Shown here: positions 1 to 5,551 of the stretch, piece by piece
Position numbering within the stretch: the stretch's first letter is position 1
Layout: each line of letters opens with the position of its first letter
Assembly (NCBI GenBank): GCA_003152595.1
Contig: PMAM01000066.1
Coordinates: forward strand, 1-8,136
Length of the DNA stretch: 8,136 nucleotides
Direction of reading: 5' to 3'
Source of the DNA: Acidobacterium sp.
GTDB lineage: Bacteria > Acidobacteriota > Terriglobia > Terriglobales > Acidobacteriaceae
Translations under genes and position numbers: made by a program
The notes under the pieces: generated by a model
Seen by the model: only the letters and a program-made list of their open reading frames with translations
Databases searched by the model: none
Told to the model about the DNA's origin: nothing

Positions 1-66
1 CCGTATGTCATCGGTCGAGAGACGGAGGACGAGGATACCGACCTCGAACGGAGTTTTCTATCATGA
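1..66 (+). CDS. C-terminal end of an upstream protein (partial, unidentified)
   Basis: From the first base, frame 1 reads 21 codons without interruption and stops at TGA 64-66. The residues are acidic (RETEDEDTDLERSF) and look like an ordinary protein C-terminus. The stop overlaps the ATG of the aldo/keto reductase as ATGA (63-66), a junction typical of translationally coupled genes, which suggests an operon entering from the left. The fragment is too short to identify. Frames 2 and 3 are also open over these 62 bases, so openness alone proves little; the ATGA overlap is the main argument. The alternative is that this is simply the leader of the next gene. Confidence 0.42.
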   Translation, partial: PYVIGRETEDEDTDLERSFLS

Positions 67-1088
67 ATCGCAGAAACTTCCTGAAGACGGCCACCGTTGC
101 TGCCGCCGGATCGGCTGCGCCTGGGGGCGCACAAAGCACATCATCTTCTTTCGCCACACGCCGTCCTGAGTCTCCGAACATGATCTATCGCGAGCTTGGC
201 CGCACGGGAGAGCGTGTGTCTGCGATCGGCATGGGAGGCTTTCACATCGGGAAACAACAGGACCCGGACGAGAGCATCCGCCTGATCCGCGCCGCAATCG
301 ATCGCGGCATCACTTTCATGGACAACTGCTGGGACTACAACGGCGGCATCAGCGAGGTCCGGATGGGTCAGGGGCTTCGCGACGGTTACAGGCAAAAAGT
401 CTTCCTGATGACAAAGATCGATGGCAGGGATAAGAACACCGCATCCAGGCAGATCGAGGAATCGCTGGGCCGCCTGCAGACGGACGTGATCGATCTACTG
501 CAATTTCACGAGGTCATTCGCCTCGACGACCCGGATCTTATCTTCGCGCCGGGCGGGGCCATCGAAGCCGTTCAGGAAGCGAAGCAGGCGGGCAAAATCC
601 GCTACATCGGCTTCACGGGTCACAAGGACCCCAGCGTGCACCTGCGCATGTTTGAGACTGCCGACAAGCATGGGTTTCACTTCGACACTGTACAGATGCC
701 GATCAACGTGATGGATGCGCATTTCCGCTCGTTCTTAAGTGGGGTCGCGCCGGTGGCAGAGGAACACGGTACCGCCATTCTCGCCATGAAGACATTTGGC
801 GATCCCTACATCCTCCAAAGCAATACAGTGACGCCCATGGAGGCCTTGCACTTCGGGCTGAACTCGCCGGCGTCGGTGGTCATCACCGGCCTTGACTCTC
901 CGGCAATCCTCGATCAGGCATTCGAGGCTGTACGAAGCTTCAGGCCGATGGACCAGCAGCAGGTCGCCGCCATTCTCGCAAAGACTAAAGAAGCCGCCAT
1001 AACCGGGAAGTTTGAGCTCTTCAAAACCAGCTCGCATTACGACGGAACGATCAAGAATCCGTCCTGGCTTGGCTACACCGGCGGCTGA
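63..1088 (+). CDS. Aldo/keto reductase with twin-arginine (Tat) signal
   Basis: This is a 341-residue NAD(P)H-dependent oxidoreductase of the aldo/keto reductase superfamily, which generally interconverts carbonyls and alcohols; the substrate is unknown. The N-terminus has a Tat motif (R3-R4-N-F-L-K8) followed by a short Ala/Gly stretch to about residue 25, so export of the folded enzyme is expected. The catalytic tetrad can be placed by motif and spacing: D87 and Y92 in the DNCWDYNGG stretch, K118 in LMTKIDG and H149 in LLQFHEV. The barrel begins near residue 41 (YRELGRTGERVSAIGMGG). The C-terminus ends NPSWLGYTGG. The start is supported by GGAG at 50-53, nine bases upstream, and by the Tat motif directly after it, although the frame stays open to the window edge. 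The gene probably belongs to an operon with the preceding gene. The exported hydrophobic region is short and weak, so localisation is less certain than the fold. Confidence 0.93.
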   Translation: MNRRNFLKTATVAAAGSAAPGGAQSTSSSFATRRPESPNMIYRELGRTGERVSAIGMGGFHIGKQQDPDESIRLIRAAIDRGITFMDNCWDYNGGISEVRMGQGLRDGYRQKVFLMTKIDGRDKNTASRQIEESLGRLQTDVIDLLQFHEVIRLDDPDLIFAPGGAIEAVQEAKQAGKIRYIGFTGHKDPSVHLRMFETADKHGFHFDTVQMPINVMDAHFRSFLSGVAPVAEEHGTAILAMKTFGDPYILQSNTVTPMEALHFGLNSPASVVITGLDSPAILDQAFEAVRSFRPMDQQQVAAILAKTKEAAITGKFELFKTSSHYDGTIKNPSWLGYTGG

Positions 1089-1177
1089 GCGAAGCCATCT
1101 CGGGTGCGTTCACGGATGACTCGCCGCAGGTGATTCATGAGGGATTTTCCCGCTGGTGGCATCAATGGCGATCGGCC

Positions 1178-1206
1178 TTGACATTCTATGGTCGGATGTC
1201 TACCAC
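1178..1206 (+). promoter_or_regulatory. Candidate sigma-70-type promoter for the PadR/permease operon
   Basis: A perfect -35 hexamer TTGACA lies at 1178-1183. It is followed 17 bases later by TACCAC at 1201-1206, a poor -10 (three of six matches to TATAAT). Transcription would start near 1213, just ahead of the Shine-Dalgarno sequence (1218-1222) and the PadR start at 1236. The position and the consensus -35 favour a promoter, while the weak -10 argues for caution. Confidence 0.4.
1180..1200 (+). promoter_or_regulatory. Inverted repeat in promoter spacer, candidate PadR operator
   Basis: GACAT (1180-1184) and ATGTC (1196-1200) are exact reverse complements separated by 11 bases. They fill the spacer of the candidate promoter and overlap its -35. 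A dimeric repressor bound here would block RNA polymerase, and PadR regulators commonly autoregulate. The best-known PadR operators are ATGT-N8-ACAT, so this one has the half-sites in the opposite order. A five-base arm can occur by chance. Confidence 0.35.
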
Positions 1207-1235
1207 CGCCTCTCATTGAAGGTAGAACGTCTTCT

Positions 1236-1592
1236 ATGGCCAGACAAAGCCCGCAGCATGCAAACCTCCTCCAGGGCACCCTGGACATGCTCATCCTGCG
1301 AACTCTGCTCTACGGGCCTGCCCACGGGCACGAGATCGGCAAGCACATCCAGCGGACCACCAACGACTTTCTGCAGATGCAGCATGGCTCGCTCTATCCC
1401 GCTCTGCATCGGCTGGAACGAAGAGGCTGGGTGGTTTCGAAGTGGGAGACGGCTCCCGACCGTAACCGTGAATTCAAGTATTACCGCCTGACAGAAAAAG
1501 GCAGAAAGCAGCTGGTAGTCGAAGAGTCGCAATGGAAGCAGATGGCGGAAGCTGTGGCGCGTGTCCTGTGGCCCACGGCAGAGGAAAGCTGA
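1236..1592 (+). CDS. PadR-family transcriptional regulator (acidobacterial type)
   Basis: This 118-residue winged-helix DNA-binding protein is predicted to act as a dimeric repressor. The PadR fold is visible in order: the opening helix (LLQGTLDMLILRTLLYGPAHGHEIG, residues 11-35), the recognition helix region (GSLYPALHRLERRGWV, 51-66) and the wing (KYYRLTEKGRKQL, 81-93). It is short, with only one further C-terminal helix for dimerisation, as in the small PadR class. I chose the ATG at 1236 because GAAGG (1218-1222) precedes it and typical PadR sequence starts there. An upstream in-frame start at 1188 would add 16 atypical residues and would lie inside the candidate promoter. The stop is one base before the permease start, so the two are translationally coupled. 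Acidobacteria carry many such PadR genes directly before orphan permeases (families TIGR03433 and TIGR03434 as I remember them), which supports a role in controlling the permease. Confidence 0.93.
   Translation: MARQSPQHANLLQGTLDMLILRTLLYGPAHGHEIGKHIQRTTNDFLQMQHGSLYPALHRLERRGWVVSKWETAPDRNREFKYYRLTEKGRKQLVVEESQWKQMAEAVARVLWPTAEES
1581..1588 (+). promoter_or_regulatory. Strong Shine-Dalgarno of the permease inside the PadR gene
   Basis: GAGGAAAG lies within the last codons of the PadR gene, five bases before the ATG at 1594. It fixes the permease start there rather than at the in-frame GTG at 1561, and indicates coupled translation of the two genes. Confidence 0.7.
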
Positions 1593-1593
1593 T

Positions 1594-4221
1594 ATGCGAT
1601 GGTGGCAGGTTCGGAAGAGAAACGCGGATCTGGAGCGTGAGCTGAGCGCCGATCTGGATCTGGAGGAAGAGGAGCAGCGGGAGCGCGGGTTATCGCCGGA
1701 TGAGGCCCGGTATGCCGCGCGGCGCGCTTTCGGCAATTCTGCTCTGATCCGGGATCAGACGCGCGAGACATGGGGGTGGGTGCCGCTGGAGCGATGGTGG
1801 CAGGACTTTCGCTTTGCGCTGCGACAACTGGCCCGGGCCCCGGGATTCACCGCGTCCGTCGTCCTGGTGCTCGCTCTGGGCATCGGCGCAACCACCGCGA
1901 TCTTCAGCGTTGTGAATGCAGCCCTGCTGCAGCCGCTGCCATTTCCGGAGCCGGACCGCCTGATGTGGCTGAGCCAGCAAAACCACTCTCTGCCCGGAGT
2001 GGTACCGGAATCTCTGAGCTACCCCGATTATTTTGACTGGCGGTCGAAGAACCATACCTTCGCGGGAATCGCAACCTGCGTTGGGGGCGGGATCACGGTG
2101 CAACTCAAGGGCGAGTCACAGCGCCTGGATATACAGACCGTCTCCTCAAATTTCTTTCAGGTGCTGGGTGTGGCTCCGATGATGGGAAGAGACTTTCGCC
2201 TGGAGGATGAACAACCGGGCAACCGCACCGTGATGCTGAGCTATTCGATCTGGCAATCCATGTTTGGGTCGGCGAAGGACATTGCCGGCGAGACCCTCCG
2301 CATGGACGACCATAGTTACACCGTGGCCGGAGTGATGCCGAAAGGGTTTCAGTTTCCGCTGGAGAATCCGGCGCCGGCCTTGTGGATATCGATGGCGGAC
2401 GATGCCGCGGGGAAGAAAACCAGCCAGCGCGGCTTCGATGTTCTCTCTGCGATCGGAAGGCTGAAACCAGGGGTGACGCCTGAACAGGCGAAAGCCGATC
2501 TTAGCCTGATCGCAGCGGAGCTGGCCCGGCAATATCCCGACACCAACATGGAGGACAGTACGGCGCTGGTGCAGCCAGAGCTTGAGCACATGACCGGCGA
2601 TACCCGGCCAGCGCTTCGGGTGCTGTTTGGCGCGGTGATGCTGGTGCTGCTGATGGTATGCGCCAATGTGGCAGGGCTGCTCCTGGTCCGCGCCGCCCGG
2701 CGCGGCGGTGAATTTGCTTTGCGCGCGGTCATCGGCGCGAGCCGCGCGGCCATCATCCGGCAGTTGCTGGTGGAGTCCGTGACCCTTTCCCTTTGCGGCG
2801 GGATTGCCGGCGTGGGACTCGGTTACGGTTTGCTGCATGCCCTGGTCAGGCTGATGCCGATGGATATTCCACGGATGCAGGAGGCGTTGGTGGACGGAAG
2901 GGTCCTGCTGTTCGGGCTGGTTATTTCGGTGGCCACCGGGCTTTTGTTCGGAGTGGTTCCGGCATGGAGGATGTCACGGTCGGCGCCTGGCCTGGCCCTG
3001 CGCGAGGGTTCGCGATCGGTGGCGGGAGGGCGCGCGCAGCATCGCGTCCATAACGGACTGGTGGTGGCGCAGACCGCGATTGGTCTGGTCCTGCTGGTCA
3101 GCTCCGGTCTGCTGATGCGCAGCCTGGTTCGGATCCTGAATGTCGATCCCGGTTTCGATCCAGGACATGTGTTGAGCGCCAGGGTCGGAGTTCCGTTCGG
3201 GAGATACAGCCACGATCAGCACCTGCATTTTTTTGACCAGCTGGTGGCCCGTATCGCCGCGGTGCCGGGTGTGCAGTCGGCGTCGGCCGGGTGGCCGCTG
3301 CCCATGAGCGCTTCCTATGCGACGATCACGTTCAATATTCAGGGCCGGCCGGTCCCCAGAGGCGACGAGCCGGAGGAAGCGCTGGGTCTGGCCATGCCTG
3401 GCTACTTCGCAACCATGCGCATCCCGCTCATCTCGGGGCGCGTCTTCGATGAAAGGGACGGCCTGAAGGGCCAGCCCACCATCATCATCAACCAGGCGTT
3501 TGCGAGGAAGTATTTTCCGAACCAGAATCCGCTCGGCCAGCACATCCAGGTGCGCCTCGGCGACGATGTTTTTGAGCAATCGGTCCGCGAGATTGTCGGC
3601 GTGGTGGGAAATACCAGGCTCAAAGGACTGACGGACGGCGTGCAGCCCGAGTATTACCTGCCCTATGCTCAGGCGGTGGTGACGAATCCATATCTCGTGA
3701 TTCGCACGAGCGGCAATCCGCTGGCGCTCCAGGATGCAGTCCGCGCGGTTGTGCAGCAGATGGACGAGGGCGTGCCGGTCTACCAGGTCTCGACACTCGA
3801 GGACTACGTTTCGAAGTCCGCTGCGCAGCCGCGCTTCCAGACATTTCTGCTGAGTTGCTTCGCCGGTATGGCGCTCATTCTCGCGGCGATCGGCTTGTAT
3901 GGCCTGCTTTCGTATGTGGTGGTGCAGCGCCGCTGCGAAATTGGAGTGCGCATGGCGCTGGGCGCGCAGCGAACGGATATCCTGCGCCATATTATTCGCC
4001 GGGGGCTGATCCTGACTCTCGCCGGTGTGATCGCGGGCCTGGCGATTGCCTTTGTGGTTACGCAGGCGTTGACGGGCATGCTGTACGGCATCCGGTCTTC
4101 CGATCCGGTGACGTTCGCGGCGATGGCGGCGGTGTTGCTGTTGGTGAGTGTTGCCGCAAGCGGCCTTCCCGCCTACCGTGCTGCGCGTATGGACCCGAAT
4201 CAGGCGCTGCGGGAGCCATGA
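1594..4221 (+). CDS. MacB-like orphan ABC permease (ADOP family)
   Basis: This 875-residue inner-membrane protein resembles two fused MacB/FtsX-type permease halves. Residues 1-65 form a charged cytoplasmic prefix with the ELSADLDLEEEE and EARYAARRAFGN stretches seen in acidobacterial members. Predicted membrane segments lie near residues 86-110, 345-368, 394-418, 437-459, 489-512, 752-778, 804-830 and 839-860. Two large periplasmic domains fall at about 111-340 and 513-750. Each half keeps the cytoplasmic coupling motif after a helix: EFALRAVIGAS (373-383) and EIGVRMALGAQ (782-792). This is the layout of the acidobacterial duplicated orphan permease family, whose members lack an adjacent ATPase; none is present here. 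MacB relatives move or extract envelope substrates using ATP, so this protein may borrow an ATPase encoded elsewhere or act mechanically. The substrate is unknown. The reading frame is intact and the length is normal for the family. Confidence 0.93.
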   Translation: MRWWQVRKRNADLERELSADLDLEEEEQRERGLSPDEARYAARRAFGNSALIRDQTRETWGWVPLERWWQDFRFALRQLARAPGFTASVVLVLALGIGATTAIFSVVNAALLQPLPFPEPDRLMWLSQQNHSLPGVVPESLSYPDYFDWRSKNHTFAGIATCVGGGITVQLKGESQRLDIQTVSSNFFQVLGVAPMMGRDFRLEDEQPGNRTVMLSYSIWQSMFGSAKDIAGETLRMDDHSYTVAGVMPKGFQFPLENPAPALWISMADDAAGKKTSQRGFDVLSAIGRLKPGVTPEQAKADLSLIAAELARQYPDTNMEDSTALVQPELEHMTGDTRPALRVLFGAVMLVLLMVCANVAGLLLVRAARRGGEFALRAVIGASRAAIIRQLLVESVTLSLCGGIAGVGLGYGLLHALVRLMPMDIPRMQEALVDGRVLLFGLVISVATGLLFGVVPAWRMSRSAPGLALREGSRSVAGGRAQHRVHNGLVVAQTAIGLVLLVSSGLLMRSLVRILNVDPGFDPGHVLSARVGVPFGRYSHDQHLHFFDQLVARIAAVPGVQSASAGWPLPMSASYATITFNIQGRPVPRGDEPEEALGLAMPGYFATMRIPLISGRVFDERDGLKGQPTIIINQAFARKYFPNQNPLGQHIQVRLGDDVFEQSVREIVGVVGNTRLKGLTDGVQPEYYLPYAQAVVTNPYLVIRTSGNPLALQDAVRAVVQQMDEGVPVYQVSTLEDYVSKSAAQPRFQTFLLSCFAGMALILAAIGLYGLLSYVVVQRRCEIGVRMALGAQRTDILRHIIRRGLILTLAGVIAGLAIAFVVTQALTGMLYGIRSSDPVTFAAMAAVLLLVSVAASGLPAYRAARMDPNQALREP

Positions 4222-4229
4222 AGCCTGGC

Positions 4230-4264
4230 GGGAGCAAGAAGCCCCGGGTGGAGAGTTGCTTCCC
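4230..4264 (+). terminator. Imperfect stem-loop after the permease stop
   Basis: GGGAGCAA (4230-4237) pairs with TTGCTTCCC (4256-4264) with one bulged T. The loop is 18 bases and contains CCCGGG. It begins eight bases after the permease stop. There is no following T-run, so it is at best a weak or factor-dependent terminator or a 3'-end stabiliser. Confidence 0.25.
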
Positions 4265-4334
4265 TGGCGGAGTTATGGGTGCCGGATCCGCCGGTTGAGG
4301 CCATTGGAGTGCCGGGTGACGCATCTCATCCCAT

Positions 4335-4353
4335 GAAGGAAGTTCATGAGGAG
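4335..4353 (+). promoter_or_regulatory. Two alternative ribosome-binding sites
   Basis: GAAGGA (4335-4340) sits five bases before the ATG at 4346. GAGGAG (4348-4353) sits seven bases before a second in-frame ATG at 4361. Both spacings are good, so the sequence does not decide between the two starts. Confidence 0.5.
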
Positions 4354-4795
4354 CGTGGCGATGGCGGATGCGAATGAAAAAGCAGGGCCGGCGAACAATG
4401 CGGTTCTGGTGGCGTATGTGACGGTGCATCTGGAGTCGGGCGAATCGTTCGAGCTGCTGCCGTTCGAAGACACCGGCGATGTCAAAAGCAAAGTGTGCGA
4501 GCTGATGAAGGCCTGGGCGGGATCCGGGTTCCTGATCCGGGGCAGCGAGATCTACCCCTGGCATCGGGTGCTGCGGATCGAAGCGACCCGGGTGGAGGAG
4601 ATGTCGCCGTACCACTCAGAGCTGCGGCGGAAGGAATGGCAGGCTCGTGAAACGGCGCGCCTGCAGAGCAGCTTCTGGAAGACGAAGCGGGCGCGCAAAG
4701 AGAAGGGAGAGGGCGGAGAGGAGAGCGGCCCAGAGAACAGTCAGGACAGCGGCGAGCACAATGATGACGGCAAGTCAAAGGGACTGGCGGCGTGA
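4346..4795 (+). CDS. Small hypothetical protein with charged C-terminal tail
   Basis: This 149-residue protein (144 if the second ATG at 4361 is used) has no family I can name. Residues about 19-85 look like a compact, partly beta-stranded domain: AVLVAYVTVHLESGESFELLPFED, then a helix KVCELMKAWA, then GFLIRGSEIYPWHRVLRIEATRVEEM. From about residue 88 it becomes helical and strongly charged, with an RRKEWQARETARLQSSFWKTKRARKEK stretch, and then a polar acidic tail (GEGGEESGPENSQDSGEHNDDGKSKG) that is probably disordered. It has no signal peptide or membrane segment, so it is probably cytoplasmic. It lies 124 bases after the permease, and no convincing promoter is visible in between. Its reading frame is the longest plausible one here, it has good Shine-Dalgarno sites, and its stop lies just before a convergent gene. 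It could be a small regulator or scaffold, but that is a guess. Confidence 0.75.
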   Translation: MRSVAMADANEKAGPANNAVLVAYVTVHLESGESFELLPFEDTGDVKSKVCELMKAWAGSGFLIRGSEIYPWHRVLRIEATRVEEMSPYHSELRRKEWQARETARLQSSFWKTKRARKEKGEGGEESGPENSQDSGEHNDDGKSKGLAA

Positions 4796-4809
4796 TCGGC
4801 GAGCGCACG

Positions 4810-4834
4810 CTTCCCGGGCCGCGGCTCAGGGAAG
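4810..4834. terminator. Candidate bidirectional stem-loop between convergent genes
   Basis: CTTCCC (4810-4815) and GGGAAG (4829-4834) are reverse complements. They enclose the palindrome GCCGCGGC (4818-4825). The structure spans the 30-base gap between the convergent stops and runs into the last codons of the minus-strand gene. A symmetric hairpin here could serve both transcripts. Neither side has a T-run, so support is limited. Confidence 0.3.
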
Positions 4835-5329
4835 ACGGAGGCTGTTCATGCGCTGGGCCTCGAACTCTGCCTTTTTCCAGATGGCGATTCTGGTTTTTTG
4901 TTCTTCCTTTTCCGGATCGATCGTCCGGGGCGAGATGAGGATGCGCCATTCGCAATAACCGAGAGAGAACGCCGCGAGCGCCTGCAGCAGCTGGAAGACG
5001 CTGGGACCGAGGCGGCCATAGGTGTCGGCGGCGACCGGAAGATTGAGCCAGGTGGGCAGGGTGGACGCAAACATCCCGGTCCTGAGGATCAGGACGAGGG
5101 TGGTAACGCAGACTACGTGAGCGAAGATGATTTCGGAGATGGGTCTGACTTCCTCGCCGCGGATGAGAAGGAGTCCGCGTTTACGGATGGCATACGCGAA
5201 GACGAGGACGCTGAAGCTGGCGCAGAGGGCGGCATCGATCGAGAAGGAGTGACCGCGCAGAGGGAGATAGATCGCGGCAAAAGCGAGGAATGCCGCCAGC
5301 AGGATGTATTCATGTCGGAAGAACTTCAT
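4826..5329 (-). CDS. Small four-helix integral membrane protein, unknown function
   Basis: This 167-residue protein has four predicted membrane segments, near residues 8-24, 31-48, 64-82 and 111-132. A soluble, charged C-terminal tail (about 133-167) contains DPEKEEQKTRIAIWKKAEFEAQR, which should form an amphipathic or coiled-coil helix. A basic loop (RKRG, 49-52) separates segments 2 and 3. I see no catalytic motif and do not recognise the family. The ATG at 5329 is chosen because GAGG lies eight bases upstream (5338-5341) and membrane sequence follows at once. The same frame stays open up to 5512, but that extension is Pro-rich, non-conserved-looking and crosses the intergenic stem-loop, so it is not believed. 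The gene is transcribed toward the + strand gene ending at 4795. It is the third gene leftward from the TonB receptor but is separated from it by a stem-loop, so it may be an independent unit. Confidence 0.78.
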   Translation of the reverse strand: MKFFRHEYILLAAFLAFAAIYLPLRGHSFSIDAALCASFSVLVFAYAIRKRGLLLIRGEEVRPISEIIFAHVVCVTTLVLILRTGMFASTLPTWLNLPVAADTYGRLGPSVFQLLQALAAFSLGYCEWRILISPRTIDPEKEEQKTRIAIWKKAEFEAQRMNSLRLP

Positions 5330-5506
5330 GGATGAAGCCTCGAATGTTGGAAGATCCAGCAAACAGGCTATCTCCGGCTTCGGGGGCGGAATATGACCAG
5401 AAGGTGGAGGGGCGATGGCGGGGAGGTGTTGTATGCGGGGATGTTCGGGCCCATCAGGGCCAGTCAAACGGCATGAACGTTGGTCTGAAAACCCGGGAAA
5501 TTCCGG

Positions 5507-5540
5507 GCCCACTCAAGCCCGAGCGAAGGTTTGAGTGGGC
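5507..5540 (-). terminator. Strong stem-loop downstream of the 342-residue secreted protein gene
   Basis: GCCCACTCAA (5507-5516) and TTGAGTGGGC (5531-5540) form a perfect ten-base stem with a 14-base loop. It begins 11 bases after the minus-strand stop at 5552-5554. Read on the minus strand, the stem is followed by an AT-rich patch, a CCCGGG and then GTTTTC, not by an immediate T-run, so it is not a classical intrinsic terminator. It is the most prominent secondary structure in the 222-base gap 5330-5551, which otherwise holds no gene I can support. It may also be a copy of a dispersed intergenic repeat. Confidence 0.5.
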
Positions 5541-5551
5541 ACCCTCTTTCG

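Noticed and set aside
1188..1235. Earlier start for the PadR regulator at 1188
   Set aside because: The 16 added residues do not resemble PadR N-termini and would lie inside the candidate promoter.
2974..3990. Long minus-strand open frame (338 codons) inside the permease gene
   Set aside because: It is antisense to a well-supported permease. Its translation is His/Arg/Gln-rich with no domain, as expected from the complement of GC-rich codons.
4224..4271. Two copies of CCTGGCGG after the permease stop
   Set aside because: The eight-base direct repeat is too short and GC-rich to be meaningful, and no element lies between the copies.
4898..5335. Plus-strand acidic open frame (145 codons)
   Set aside because: It is antisense to the four-helix membrane protein. 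It has no credible ribosome site and its Asp/Glu/Gly-rich composition mirrors that gene.
5448..5461. Small hairpin GGCCC-ATCA-GGGCC
   Set aside because: A five-base GC stem is easily found by chance in DNA this GC-rich, and it has no clear relation to a gene end or start.
5330..5512. N-terminal extension of the membrane protein to an upstream start at 5512
   Set aside because: The extra 61 residues are Pro-rich and run through the intergenic stem-loop. The ATG at 5329 has its own Shine-Dalgarno and leads straight into a membrane helix.
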